Notes: generated by a model not told the origin, from the letters alone. Counted from the stretch's first letter, positions 10,420 through 19,264 are shown. The stretch: 64,000 nucleotides of DNA from Anaerolineae bacterium (GCA_030612585.1 JAUWNP010000003.1:1-64000); one strand, 5' to 3'. Numbers and translations are program-made.

Positions 10420-11640
10420 TCAGCCGGGCAGGAAGACCCGGAGCCAATTGAGGAAGCGCCTCCCCACACCCGGGTCAGTTTTGCGCGACTGGAGTCGTGT
10501 GTCCACCGTCATCCCCCACCCTATCAGTCCCGCACCTACCGCATGGGCAGGGTTGGAAACCGTGTCCACGAAGCCGTGAAGTTCCCGGGGCGCTCCCACT
10601 CGCACCGGCAACCCGAGTATGTCTCGCCCCAACTCTTGGATGCCGGATAATCGCGCCGTGCCACCGCACAGCACAACTCCAGCCGGCAGTAGCCCATCGT
10701 ATCCAGAGCGCTTAATCTCCTGCTGTACCATCGAGAGAATCTCTTCCGCTCGTGCTTCGATGATCTCTGCCAGTTTCCAGCGCAGCACCACCTGGGATGC
10801 CTCTCCCTCGAAGGGCGACACGGTAAACCGCTCCTCGGGCAGCACCTGAGAAGCGCGGGCGTGGCCATGCTGTACCTTGATTCGCTCAGCAGTGGCCGGT
10901 GGCAGCCGCAGACCAATGGAGATATCCCCGGTGATGTACTCGCCGCCCATCCCCAGCGTGACCGTGTGCCACACCGTACCGTCAATGAAGATCGCGATAT
11001 TAATGGTGCCAGCACCGATGTCGGCCAGTACAACCCCCATCTCGCGCTCGGTGTCCGTCAGCACAGCGTCGCCAGCGGCTATGCCCGCCAGAACCAATTC
11101 ATCCACTTCCACCTCGGCCCCCTCCACACACTTCACCAGATTCTGGATCGCGGTGCTGGAACCGGTGACGATGTGGGCCTCTACTTCCAATCGGAAACCG
11201 TGCATACCCACCGGGTCGCGCACGCCGCCCTGCCCATCTACCGTGTAACCACGGGGGATCACGTGCACGACCTCCTGGTTATGAGGCACCGCAATGGCAC
11301 GTGCAGCATCCAGTGCCCGGTCTACATCCTCTACCGCGATGCCGTGCTCTCGGCGGGAGATGCCCACCACCCCACGGCTATTGAGCGAAGAGACGTGGGT
11401 ACCACTGAAGCCCACGTAAGCCCGCCCGATTTCGTACCCTGACGTACGCTCGGCTTTCTCGACCGAGGCTGCAATAGCAGCCGTGGCATCCGCCACGTTG
11501 ACCACCACCCCTTTGCGGATGCCCCGCGAGGGCACCAGGCCCACGCCGATCACGCGGACGTCCTCCTCATCGTCCACCTCGCTCACCAAGGTGCATATCT
11601 TGCTGCTGCCTACGTCAATGCCCACGATTGTGCGTTCCAC
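10420..11640 (-). CDS. ftsA: Cell division protein FtsA
   Basis: A 406-residue actin-like protein that tethers FtsZ filaments to the membrane. It shows the N-terminal phosphate-loop motif GIDVGSSKI, the second phosphate motif VLADIGAGTINIAIF, and the adenosine motif GVVLCGGTARLSGI. The last residues (GRRFLNWLRVFLPG) form the expected amphipathic membrane-binding helix. The start is GTG at 11640 with GAGG upstream. It sits between ftsQ and ftsZ, the usual order. Confidence 0.97.
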   Translation of the reverse strand: MERTIVGIDVGSSKICTLVSEVDDEEDVRVIGVGLVPSRGIRKGVVVNVADATAAIAASVEKAERTSGYEIGRAYVGFSGTHVSSLNSRGVVGISRREHGIAVEDVDRALDAARAIAVPHNQEVVHVIPRGYTVDGQGGVRDPVGMHGFRLEVEAHIVTGSSTAIQNLVKCVEGAEVEVDELVLAGIAAGDAVLTDTEREMGVVLADIGAGTINIAIFIDGTVWHTVTLGMGGEYITGDISIGLRLPPATAERIKVQHGHARASQVLPEERFTVSPFEGEASQVVLRWKLAEIIEARAEEILSMVQQEIKRSGYDGLLPAGVVLCGGTARLSGIQELGRDILGLPVRVGAPRELHGFVDTVSNPAHAVGAGLIGWGMTVDTRLQSRKTDPGVGRRFLNWLRVFLPG

Positions 11641-11704
11641 GGTCAGCCTCGCTTGGGTTCACTGTGACTCTCCCCCGACTTACGTCGTGGGTCTCCGCGT
11701 TCCA

Positions 11705-12568
11705 TCACCAGTCGTTCGTCAGTGAATAGTAGGGCGCATCAGAGAAGCGCACGTCCACAAATCGGGGCGTCAAACCGCGTGCTTCCAGGTCGGCCGCTAG
11801 CCACTCCAACACCTGTAGCCGCATAGCCATTCCTGGCCCCTGCCCCACGATCACGCGCCAGCCTCGCTCATCGGTAAATACCAGTCCCCGGCCCGGTATA
11901 TAGGTGAACGGCGGCGACACATCCGCTCCAGACGTCCACAACTCGGCCAGTCCGACACGTACACGCTCGTCCAACCGACCGTCGTCATCCCGTGGCAGCG
12001 GCCCTCGCACCAGCCAACCCTCCCACCCCCCTTCATCCCCCCCAATGGGGGGGAGAGAGAGGGGAGCAGAGAAGATGACCCCCGCATCGTCAATCCACCA
12101 CAATTGGCCATCCTCGTCCCACATCACCCTCGGCTGCCGCTCCACGACGGTGATGGTGCATGATGCTGCCGGTAGTCCGGTGCCTGACGCTGGCGGTTGT
12201 AGGCCACAGACGGACCGCGCGCTCTCGAGTGTCGGCAACGCGGTCAGGACACAGGCCTCAATCTCGGCGGAACGCGCCCACAGAATGTGAAGCCCCGGCA
12301 AACCGCTGGCCCGAAAGACCTCGTCGGGTGATACTCGGACCGCTCCCACCACGTTAACGTGGTAGACGTAGAAACGGTCATCGAGCGCCAGCCACAGCGC
12401 CCCAGCCACCATTGTAACCAGTGAAAGTATCAGCAAATGACGAATCGTGAATCGCGAATGGCGGGTTTTTGACGACCGTCCGACCCGCGCCCGACCCAAG
12501 ACCAACGTGCCCGCCGTCTCAAACCGCCGCTTCTTCTTCCGCTGCCCCTGCTTACGAGATTTCGTCAT
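11705..12568 (-). CDS. ftsQ: Cell division protein FtsQ (POTRA domain)
   Basis: A 287-residue bitopic membrane protein with a basic cytoplasmic N-terminus, one membrane helix near residues 45-65, and an extracytoplasmic POTRA-like domain (VYHVNVVGAVRVSPDEVF). It bridges early and late divisome proteins. Sequence conservation is low, so the call rests on topology and its position between ddl and ftsA. Two stretches look inserted: HSRFTIRH (near residue 40) matches the GAATTGC repeat family, and SLPPIGGDEGGW is coded by a C7-AAT-G7 hairpin (12037-12053). The ATG follows the ddl stop by 3 bases inside a repeat and has no ribosome site of its own, implying coupled translation. Confidence 0.88.
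   Translation of the reverse strand: MTKSRKQGQRKKKRRFETAGTLVLGRARVGRSSKTRHSRFTIRHLLILSLVTMVAGALWLALDDRFYVYHVNVVGAVRVSPDEVFRASGLPGLHILWARSAEIEACVLTALPTLESARSVCGLQPPASGTGLPAASCTITVVERQPRVMWDEDGQLWWIDDAGVIFSAPLSLPPIGGDEGGWEGWLVRGPLPRDDDGRLDERVRVGLAELWTSGADVSPPFTYIPGRGLVFTDERGWRVIVGQGPGMAMRLQVLEWLAADLEARGLTPRFVDVRFSDAPYYSLTNDW
12037..12053. repeat. C7-N3-G7 hairpin repeat inside ftsQ
   Basis: Seven C (12037-12043), AAT, then seven G (12047-12053) form a strong hairpin within the ftsQ coding sequence. The same architecture, with nearby C-rich flanks, occurs inside mfd at 37224-37241. Confidence 0.7.
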
Positions 12569-12571
12569 TTG

Positions 12572-13711
12572 TCATTTGCCATTGGCTGGTGACCGATAAG
12601 AAGTCTCCGAACGCACTTTATCCTGATACCGCTCGATTGCTAAGTCAATCAGTCGCTCAATCAACTCTGGATAGGGGATACCACTGGCCTCCCACAACTT
12701 GGGATACATACTGATCGTGGTAAAACCCGGTATCGTGTTCAGTTCGCTGACGTACAACTCCCCTGTCTCACCGGAGAGCAGGAAATCAGCCCGCGCCATC
12801 CCGGCGCAATCAATCGCTTTGTACGCCTGCACCGCCAGATCACGAACCCTTTCCGTCATCTTCGGCGAGATGGGAGCGGGAATCAGCAATCCCGACGCCT
12901 CGTCGCCGTGGTCAATGTACTTGGCCTCATAACTGTAGAACTCCCGGCTGGGGATGATCTCGCCCGGCACCGAGGCGATGGGGTCATCGTTGCCCAACAC
13001 GCTAACCTCTATCTCACGTGCTGCCGGCACAGCCACCTCGACCAGCAACTTGCGGTCATACCTGGCCGCCTCAGTCAGACCGCGGGTCAATTCCTCCCGG
13101 TCATGGCACTTCCTGATGCCGACGCTGGAGCCCAGGTTGGCTGGCTTGGTAAAGACCGGATAGCCCAGCGCCGCCTCGGCCCGATCCATCACCTCCTCTG
13201 GGACCGTCTCCCACTCCTTCCGCTTGACCAGCAGATAGTCTGTTATCGGCAGACCGTGGGCCAGCATCACGTCCTTAAAGACGGCTTTGTCAAGGCCCAA
13301 CGCCGAGCCTATCACACCCGCGCCCACGTAGGGAATGCCAGCAAGTTCCAGCAGCCCCTGAACCGTGCCGTCCTCGCCATACGGCCCGTGCAGGACGGGG
13401 AAGACAACATCGAGATCCGCCAGCCGTGTCGCTCTGACCGCTTGATCCGTGTCTTCGAGCCGCATCAGGCCGCGCCGGGAGGGGTCACCAAGCAGCGCAA
13501 CGGGCTGGCTCACACCCGCGTCGCCTGCTTCCAACGCCATCAGCGGGTCACCCGAGGCAATCCAGCGGCCCTCCTTTGTGATACCGATGGGCACGATTTC
13601 GTACTTCTCTTTGTCCATTGCGCTCATCACAGAGCGAGCGGAAGCCAGGCTAACCTCGTGCTCCCCTGACCGACCGCCAAATATCACCCCGACGCGGATC
13701 TTACGTGCCAT
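12572..13711 (-). CDS. ddl: D-alanine--D-alanine ligase
   Basis: A 379-residue ATP-grasp enzyme that joins two D-alanines for the peptidoglycan stem peptide. Typical signatures are FGGRSGEHEVSLASA at the N-terminus, HGPYGEDGTVQG, KPANLGSSVGI in the ATP-binding part, and ARADFLL...ELNTIPGFT near the metal site. Length fits the family. The start at 13711 has AGGAGG upstream. The last codons (YRSPANGK) are written in a GTCATTTG-type intergenic repeat, so the natural C-terminus has probably been replaced by repeat sequence. Confidence 0.97.
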   Translation of the reverse strand: MARKIRVGVIFGGRSGEHEVSLASARSVMSAMDKEKYEIVPIGITKEGRWIASGDPLMALEAGDAGVSQPVALLGDPSRRGLMRLEDTDQAVRATRLADLDVVFPVLHGPYGEDGTVQGLLELAGIPYVGAGVIGSALGLDKAVFKDVMLAHGLPITDYLLVKRKEWETVPEEVMDRAEAALGYPVFTKPANLGSSVGIRKCHDREELTRGLTEAARYDRKLLVEVAVPAAREIEVSVLGNDDPIASVPGEIIPSREFYSYEAKYIDHGDEASGLLIPAPISPKMTERVRDLAVQAYKAIDCAGMARADFLLSGETGELYVSELNTIPGFTTISMYPKLWEASGIPYPELIERLIDLAIERYQDKVRSETSYRSPANGK

Positions 13712-13729
13712 CGCCTCCTACCTCCTAAT

Positions 13730-14641
13730 CTACCAACCTACCAACTCGATCTCCAGGGCTAGTTCCACCCCGAATTGCCGTTTCACTTCCGCCCGCGCGT
13801 GCTCGATAAGTGCCTGTACGTCCGCTGCGGTTGCACTGCCGGTGTTCATAAGAAAATTGCCGTGCATCTCCGAAATCTGCGCCCCACCGATGCGGTATCC
13901 CCGCAACCCAGCCTGTTCGATGAGATACCCCGCATGGCTGCCCGGCGGGTTCTCGAAAGTCGAGCCCATCGTCGCCCCGGCCGGATGGCGCGTCCTGCGC
14001 CACTCCAGTATCTCGCCCGCCCGCGCCGCCAGCACCTTCGGGTCACTCGGCCGCAATCCAAACGTCGCCGCGAGCACCACATACTCCCCACTCTCTCCTC
14101 TACTCTTAATTCGACTCCCCCGGTACTCGAACTCGAACCACTCTGCCGACCTCTCCACGATCGTGCCATCCGGTTCCAGCACCGTCGCGCTGCGCAACAC
14201 ACTGGCTATGTCGCCCTCGAAAGCGCCTGCGTTGCCCACGACCGCCCCGCCCACCGTCCCCGGCAACCCTGCCGCCCATTCCAACCCCGCCAGCCCGCGC
14301 TCGACCGCCTCACGGGCCAGCACGGCCAGCAGCGCACCCGTCTCGGCCCGCGCCATCGCGCCGTCGAACTCAATGTGTGCCGCCCGGTTGACGACCACCA
14401 ACCCGCGCACCCCGCTGTCTGCGACCAGCACGTTGCAGCCGCCGCCCAGCAACCGCCAGTCCACGCCGTGCCGCCGCGCCAGCCCCACCGTCTTGACCAC
14501 ATCGTCCACACTCTCACAGACGATCAATAAGTCGGCCGGGCCGCCGACGCGCATAGCGGTGTAATGCGCCAACGGCTCATCGCGCCGGGCGCGCCATCCC
14601 AGCGCCGCAGCCAGAACATCCAGGTCGGGGCTAGCGGTCAC
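13730..14641 (-). CDS. murB: UDP-N-acetylenolpyruvoylglucosamine reductase
   Basis: A 303-residue FAD enzyme that reduces UDP-GlcNAc-enolpyruvate to UDP-MurNAc. FAD-binding residues appear in YTAMRVGGPADLL and LLGGGCNVLVADSG; GLAGLEWAAGLPGTVGGAV and the catalytic-serine motif MGSTFENP are present; the C-terminal catalytic Glu region is IELVGW. It starts at GTG 14641 with AAGGAGA upstream. The last four codons and the stop are read from the TTGGTAGGTTGGTAG repeat word, so a repeat provides the terminus. Confidence 0.97.
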   Translation of the reverse strand: MTASPDLDVLAAALGWRARRDEPLAHYTAMRVGGPADLLIVCESVDDVVKTVGLARRHGVDWRLLGGGCNVLVADSGVRGLVVVNRAAHIEFDGAMARAETGALLAVLAREAVERGLAGLEWAAGLPGTVGGAVVGNAGAFEGDIASVLRSATVLEPDGTIVERSAEWFEFEYRGSRIKSRGESGEYVVLAATFGLRPSDPKVLAARAGEILEWRRTRHPAGATMGSTFENPPGSHAGYLIEQAGLRGYRIGGAQISEMHGNFLMNTGSATAADVQALIEHARAEVKRQFGVELALEIELVGW

Positions 14642-14783
14642 CTTTCTCCTTGACCTTCACCAGGCGCAGTTTTGTCACCATCACCTCGCACTCGAACCCG
14701 CGCCGGGCGCGTTTCCGCCTCCGCACACCCTTCAGCCGTCCTCCCAGCCGCCTACCCCCCTCGTCTTCCCCTGTCTCTTTCAT
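14631..14783 (-). CDS. Possible 50-residue basic protein between murC and murB
   Basis: An ATG at 14783 lies 2 bases after the murC stop with AAGGAGAG just upstream, and the frame runs 50 codons to a TAG that overlaps the murB start by 11 bases. The product would be very Arg/Lys-rich (RLGGRLKGVRRRKRARRG, then FECEVMVTKLRLVKVKEK). I do not recognise it. The tight packing suggests either a real small protein or a translated spacer that couples murC to murB. Confidence 0.4.
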   Translation of the reverse strand: MKETGEDEGGRRLGGRLKGVRRRKRARRGFECEVMVTKLRLVKVKEKGDR

Positions 14784-14785
14784 CC

Positions 14786-16195
14786 TTATCTCTCCTTATC
14801 TTCTTGTCCCCCCCCCTGCCTATCGCCCAAAACTTCCAACAACCACTCGCCCACCCTATACCCATCCCCCGCGCCCAGCGTCAGCACCACGTCGCCAGGC
14901 TGTACCTCGGTGCCCAGCCACACCAGCGCCTCGTCCAGCGATCCTGCACAGCGAACATCGGGATGCTGCATCGCCACCACCACGTCGGCGCTGCCTACAC
15001 CCAGCGTGTCCGTCTCGCGGGCAGCGTAGATAGGCAACACGATAACGTGATTGGCCATGGTGAATACCTGCACGAAGTCCGCCATTAGCGTCTTAGTGCG
15101 GCTATACGTATGGGGCTGCCACACCACCCACAGGGGCCGGCGGGGGAAACGCTGCCGTGCCGCCGCAAGAGTGACTCGGATCTCAGTCGGGTGATGCGCG
15201 TAGTCGTCCACCACGATCACGCCGCCGGCATCGCCCTTGACCTCGAAGCGCCGCCCCACCCCGCGAAATTCGGTCAGCGCAATTCTCGCCGCACGAAAGG
15301 GAACGCCGAGAAAATCTACCACTGCCAGGGCTGCCATCGCGTTAGAGGCATTATGGGCGCCGGGCACCCGCAGCCGCACCAACCCCAGCACCTCGCCCCC
15401 ATGCACAGCCAGGAAATCCACACCTCCGGCGAAGTTGGGGCGTACCTCCTCGGCTCGCCACTCCGCCCCTTTTTCCAATCCAAAAAACGTCACCGCCGAC
15501 CCCGCGGCCCGACGTCGCTCGCCGAGTTCCCGCGCCACTGGGTCATCCCAGCCGGATGCCAGCAGTCCATCGCGCGGCAGCAGCGCCGCGAACTCCTCAA
15601 ACACAGCCCGAAAATCGGCAAAAGTTGGATAACAATCCGGGTGGTCATGCTCGACGATGGTCACCACCGCCACCCGGGGCGTCAGGCTGAGGAAGGTGCG
15701 ATCGTACTCGTCCGCCTCGATGACAAAAAGCGGGCCCTTTCCAGCGCGGGCATTCGTCCCCAGCCCTGCAATCACCCCGCCGACGACAAAAGTCGGGTCG
15801 CGCCCAGCCTCCACCAGGATGGAGGCGATCATCGCCGTCGTCGTCGTCTTGCCATGCGTGCCGGCTACCGCCACCCCCAGATGCCCGTCCATCATCTGAC
15901 CGAGGAACTCCGGGCGCTTCAACACCCGGATGCCCGCCGCTCGTGCCGCCTGCACCTCGACGTTCTCCGGCAGCACGGCCGATGAGACGATCACCATATC
16001 TGCGCCGGCCACGTTCTCTGCCCGATGTCCAACGAAGACGCGGGCTCCATCTCGCGCCAGCGCCTCCGCGACTGGCGAAAGCACCAGGTCGGAGCCAGAG
16101 ACCTCCGCTCCCTGCTCCAACAACACTCGGGCGATAGCCGAGAGCCCCGCCCCGCCGATACCGATGAAATGGATGTGCTGTGCTGGAATCTTCAT
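14786..16195 (-). CDS. murC: UDP-N-acetylmuramate--L-alanine ligase
   Basis: A 469-residue Mur ligase that adds L-Ala to UDP-MurNAc. It begins with the Rossmann motif HFIGIGGAGLSAIA, has the ATP loop AGTHGKTTTTAM near residue 112, the EADEYDRTFL metal-binding segment, and HHPTEI in the C-terminal domain. I start it at the ATG 16195, 10 bases after the upstream stop; the open frame extends further but only into the preceding gene. Length is normal. Confidence 0.97.
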   Translation of the reverse strand: MKIPAQHIHFIGIGGAGLSAIARVLLEQGAEVSGSDLVLSPVAEALARDGARVFVGHRAENVAGADMVIVSSAVLPENVEVQAARAAGIRVLKRPEFLGQMMDGHLGVAVAGTHGKTTTTAMIASILVEAGRDPTFVVGGVIAGLGTNARAGKGPLFVIEADEYDRTFLSLTPRVAVVTIVEHDHPDCYPTFADFRAVFEEFAALLPRDGLLASGWDDPVARELGERRRAAGSAVTFFGLEKGAEWRAEEVRPNFAGGVDFLAVHGGEVLGLVRLRVPGAHNASNAMAALAVVDFLGVPFRAARIALTEFRGVGRRFEVKGDAGGVIVVDDYAHHPTEIRVTLAAARQRFPRRPLWVVWQPHTYSRTKTLMADFVQVFTMANHVIVLPIYAARETDTLGVGSADVVVAMQHPDVRCAGSLDEALVWLGTEVQPGDVVLTLGAGDGYRVGEWLLEVLGDRQGGGQEDKER

Positions 16196-16205
16196 GTCCC
16201 TGCCG

Positions 16206-16841
16206 TCAGATGAACACGATGATGACGAATACGAACGCGAATGCAACCGCCAGATAAAGCGTCGCCTCCGACCGCGCAACCAACGCTGGCGGGAGATAGG
16301 GGATAATCTTGGCCGACGTCGACTCTGGGCGGGGCGGCACGATGCCGCCGATGCCCATCGCCTCAGGATCGTAGACCATTACCGGCCAGCCCGTCTTCTC
16401 GTCAACGACAACATGCCCCTGATCATCCAACTTTTCCACTGCCTGCGGTGGCACCAGGCCATAATGGGCTTTGTCCATGAGGCTCCACAGGCTACCGATG
16501 ACCAGAAAGCCGTTGAGCGCGCCGATGACGAAACCCAGCAAAAGGTCCTGCAACCGCTCCCGCACCACCTTGGCCCCCAGGCGCGACACAAGGGCCGGGC
16601 TGGCATAGCCGGCAATGGCGACACCGACGATAATTATACTGCGCGTGTAGAACTGGGCATCGGGGTCCATACCCAGAATCAGGGGGCCGACGCCAGGGAC
16701 AAAGCGGATCAACACATGATCCACGAACAGTGCCAGGATCACACTAAAAGCCGCGATCAGTTCCTTCGCCCAGCCACGCAGACCACCGATCATTGCGAAC
16801 AAAACCAGCAGACTGCCAAAGACCGTGTATATCGGTACCAT
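16206..16841 (-). CDS. CvpA-family membrane protein
   Basis: A 211-residue integral membrane protein with about five hydrophobic segments. The N-terminal pattern (FAMIGGLRGWAKELIAAF) matches the CvpA/colicin V production family, whose members are linked to envelope stress and growth but have no settled biochemical role. An insertion of about 60 residues between the fourth and last helices (around residues 125-185, with DDQGHVVVDEKTGWPVMVYD) is larger than usual. Its ATG directly follows the murG stop, placing it in the cell wall operon. Confidence 0.78.
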   Translation of the reverse strand: MVPIYTVFGSLLVLFAMIGGLRGWAKELIAAFSVILALFVDHVLIRFVPGVGPLILGMDPDAQFYTRSIIIVGVAIAGYASPALVSRLGAKVVRERLQDLLLGFVIGALNGFLVIGSLWSLMDKAHYGLVPPQAVEKLDDQGHVVVDEKTGWPVMVYDPEAMGIGGIVPPRPESTSAKIIPYLPPALVARSEATLYLAVAFAFVFVIIVFI

Positions 16842-17987
16842 CTATAGCCCCCCTTCGAGACCCCGACGTGCCAGCGCCCACAGTTCGCTCGCCAGCCGTA
16901 CCGCTGCATCAGAGCACGCCAGCGCCTGCATCCGGTCCGCCATCTCCTCCAACGCTGCCCGGTCGCTGAGCAGACGAGACACTGTCGGCAACAACTCGTC
17001 GGGCAGCCGCCCGTCGTCCAGGTACACCGCCGCCCCCCGCCCGGCCAGCCACTCGGCGTTGACTCGCTGATAGCGCCAGGCGTGCGGATATGGCACCAGC
17101 ACCGCGGGAAGCCCAAAGAAGGGCAACTCCCCCAGCGTCGAGGCCCCCGCCCGGCAGACCGCCAGGTCGGCTGCCGCCAGCACAGACCCCATCTTCTCGT
17201 GCAGGTAAGGGAAGGCATGATAGCGTGCCTTCAACGTCGCCGGCAGCAATTCGCGTCGCTCGGACACCCACGGCCAATCCAATTCCCCACTCACGTGCAC
17301 CACCTGCGCCAGTTTCAACATCTGCTCCAGCACCCCGCTCAGTGCCCGATTGATACTGCGTGCCCCCCGGCTTCCCCCCATCACCAAAAGCACAGGGTCA
17401 CCAGACGCCAACCCCAGTGAGGCTCGCGCCTCTGCACGATCGAGATCGCGGAACTCGGCCCGCACCGGATACCCGGTAACCACTACCTTGTGGGTCGGGA
17501 AGTAGGAGCGCGAATCCTCCACCGTCACCGCCACCCGCGCCGCCAGGCGGGCGATAACGCGTACCGCCAAACCAGGCTCAATATCGGGCAGATAAACCAT
17601 GATGGGCACCCTCAACACCCAGGCCGCCAACGACACAGGCACGCTGGCGTATCCTCCGGTCGCCAACAACGCCGCTGGCCGCTCCCCACGTCCCAGCCGG
17701 TACGCGGCCCACCATCCCAGCAGCAACTTAATCAAGTTCCGCGCCGCACGCCAGGGGACCAAACCGTGCATCCCACCCGCCGGCACTCCCACAAAGCGCA
17801 GCCCAGCCTGCGCGACCAGTCGCTCCTCGACGCTTCCCTCTCCACCGACGTAGAGAATGTGAGGGGTATCAGAAACCAGGTTTTTCGGAAAAAACCTGGT
17901 TTCTCCCTCAGCGACGAGCGCCTGCACGACGGCCAGACTGGGATAGACGTGTCCCCCTGTTCCCCCACCTGCGATCCAGATTCGCAC
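16842..17987 (-). CDS. murG: Lipid II synthase MurG
   Basis: A 381-residue GT28 glycosyltransferase that adds GlcNAc to lipid I on the inner face of the membrane. It has GGGTGGHVYPSLAV at the N-terminus, ATGGYASVPV, VMGGSRGARSINRAL, and the C-terminal donor-site segment CRAGASTLGELPFFGLPAVLVPYPHA trimmed here to GASTLGEL and PAVLVPYP. I choose the GTG at 17987 (next to the Rossmann motif). Residues about 30-42 (GETRFFPKNLVSDTP) are coded by a perfect hairpin repeat that looks inserted. It overlaps the ftsW end by 80 bases. Confidence 0.95.
   Translation of the reverse strand: MRIWIAGGGTGGHVYPSLAVVQALVAEGETRFFPKNLVSDTPHILYVGGEGSVEERLVAQAGLRFVGVPAGGMHGLVPWRAARNLIKLLLGWWAAYRLGRGERPAALLATGGYASVPVSLAAWVLRVPIMVYLPDIEPGLAVRVIARLAARVAVTVEDSRSYFPTHKVVVTGYPVRAEFRDLDRAEARASLGLASGDPVLLVMGGSRGARSINRALSGVLEQMLKLAQVVHVSGELDWPWVSERRELLPATLKARYHAFPYLHEKMGSVLAAADLAVCRAGASTLGELPFFGLPAVLVPYPHAWRYQRVNAEWLAGRGAAVYLDDGRLPDELLPTVSRLLSDRAALEEMADRMQALACSDAAVRLASELWALARRGLEGGL
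17871..17904. repeat. Perfect 15-bp hairpin repeat inside murG
   Basis: AGAAACCAGGTTTTT (17871-17885) is followed by a 4-base loop and its exact complement (17890-17904). It reads in frame as RFFPKNLVS within the murG N-terminal domain. Hairpins of the AGAAACC-GGTTTCT type are a recurrent dispersed repeat in some bacteria (from memory), so this is probably a mobile palindromic unit. Confidence 0.75.
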
Positions 17988-19140
17988 GCTTGCCGCTTCC
18001 TTTCCCTGTCCGCTTCCCTGTCCGCTTTCCAATCCGTCTACCCCGCGAAACACTCAGCAGCAGCCCCACCCCGGCCAGCGAGACCACCATCGCAGAGCCA
18101 CCGAAACTGATGAACGGCAGCGCAATCCCGGTGAAGGGAATCAGCCCCGTCATCACTCCAACGTTTATCAATGCCTGGAAAGCCAACCAACAGGTGACGC
18201 CACACGCCAGGAGAGCAGCGAAGGCATCCGATGCCTCCAGTGCAATCTTGAAGCCGCGATAGGACAGAAGCACGAACAACCCTATCACCACCAGACAGCC
18301 CACAAAGCCGGCTTCCTCACCCAGCACCGCGAAAACGCTGTCGGTGTGTGGGGCCGGCAGATAGCCCAACTTCTGCTGCCCCTGCCCCAGTCCTATGCCG
18401 AACAGACCCCCGCTCCCCAGCGCAATCAGCACCTGCCGCATGTGATACCCGACATTCATTGGGTCGCGCCAGGTCAGTAGATACTGGTCAAGGCGACTGC
18501 TGGCATGGGGCAGACGGTTGATCAACACGAAAAAGGTAATACCACTGACAACACCGCCCACGGCCAGTTGGAAGATGTCGGCGCCGGCGAAGAAGAACAT
18601 CGCCAGAGCGGTCAGCACGATCAACACCGCCGTGCTCACGTCCGGCTGCAACACGACCAGGCTGGCCACCACACCAATCAGCACAGCGAACGGGATCAAT
18701 CCATAGGTCACATCGCGGATTTGCTCACCCTTGGAGGACAACCAGGCCGCGACATAGATCACAGTTGCCAGTTTCACCAGTTCACTAGGCTGAATCGAGC
18801 CGTTAAAAAAAGCGCGCCTCGAACCGAAGTGATCCTCCCCCACAAAGAGCACCAGGAGAAGCAGCAGCAGCGCCCCCCCCATGACCGGCACCGCCATCCG
18901 CTGCCACCAATCGTAGGGGATAGCAGCAACTATCACCAGCACGACCAGGCCCAGGCCAACCCAGAGAAACTGCCGTGACGCAATGCGAAAGGAAGCCTGG
19001 TACTCCTGGTACGACCAATCGAAGGTCGCGCTATAGACCACCATCAACCCGACGATGACCAGGCCGGCTACCGCCAGCACTAGTGCGTAGTCGAGGCCAC
19101 CGTGCACTCGCCTGGGCCGTGCTCTAGTTCCTGCTGCCAT
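17908..19140 (-). CDS. ftsW: SEDS-family lipid II polymerase FtsW
   Basis: A 410-residue membrane protein with about ten helices, the septal glycan polymerase that works with FtsI. It has the SEDS signatures GSIQPSELVKLA, LLVVLQPD-like VVLQPDVSTA, LPAPHTDSVFAVLGEE and the C-terminal FISFGGSAMVVSLAGVGLL. The ATG at 19140 has GGGGAGG upstream. The cytoplasmic tail contains GKRTGKRTGKGSGKR, coded by a 12-bp tandem repeat (17990-18034) that also overlaps the murG start region. Position in the dcw run favours FtsW over RodA. Confidence 0.93.
   Translation of the reverse strand: MAAGTRARPRRVHGGLDYALVLAVAGLVIVGLMVVYSATFDWSYQEYQASFRIASRQFLWVGLGLVVLVIVAAIPYDWWQRMAVPVMGGALLLLLLVLFVGEDHFGSRRAFFNGSIQPSELVKLATVIYVAAWLSSKGEQIRDVTYGLIPFAVLIGVVASLVVLQPDVSTAVLIVLTALAMFFFAGADIFQLAVGGVVSGITFFVLINRLPHASSRLDQYLLTWRDPMNVGYHMRQVLIALGSGGLFGIGLGQGQQKLGYLPAPHTDSVFAVLGEEAGFVGCLVVIGLFVLLSYRGFKIALEASDAFAALLACGVTCWLAFQALINVGVMTGLIPFTGIALPFISFGGSAMVVSLAGVGLLLSVSRGRRIGKRTGKRTGKGSGKRANLDRRWGNRGTRLSQSGRRAGARR
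17990..18034. repeat. 12-bp tandem repeat in the ftsW tail
   Basis: On the minus strand the unit GGGAAGCGGACA is repeated with small changes and encodes GKRT-type residues of the ftsW tail, ending just upstream of the murG start codon. Confidence 0.6.
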
Positions 19141-19164
19141 CTATCGCCTCCCCTTTCATTTCTT

Positions 19165-19262
19165 CTATCTCCTGCCTCCTGCCTCTTGCTCCCCGCCTCC
19201 TCCCCCTGTTCCCTGCTTCCTGCTCTCTGCTTCCTGCTCCCTGCACCCCCCTGCAATCCGCA
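19165..19262. repeat. CTGCTCCCTG-type tandem repeat between murD and ftsW
   Basis: The whole gap is an array of pyrimidine-rich words (CTCCTGCCT, TTCCTGCT, CTCCCTGC) in tandem. The same family recurs at 25566-25640, where it encodes the end of rsmH. Confidence 0.75.
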
Positions 19263-19264
19263 AT

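Noticed and set aside
9347..10579. A 410-codon plus-strand frame opposite ftsZ
   Set aside because: FtsZ is unequivocal on the other strand; the plus-strand product is Ser/Pro-rich nonsense.
19165..19262. CRISPR-like array
   Set aside because: Units are short pyrimidine words in direct tandem without spacers; no cas genes are present.
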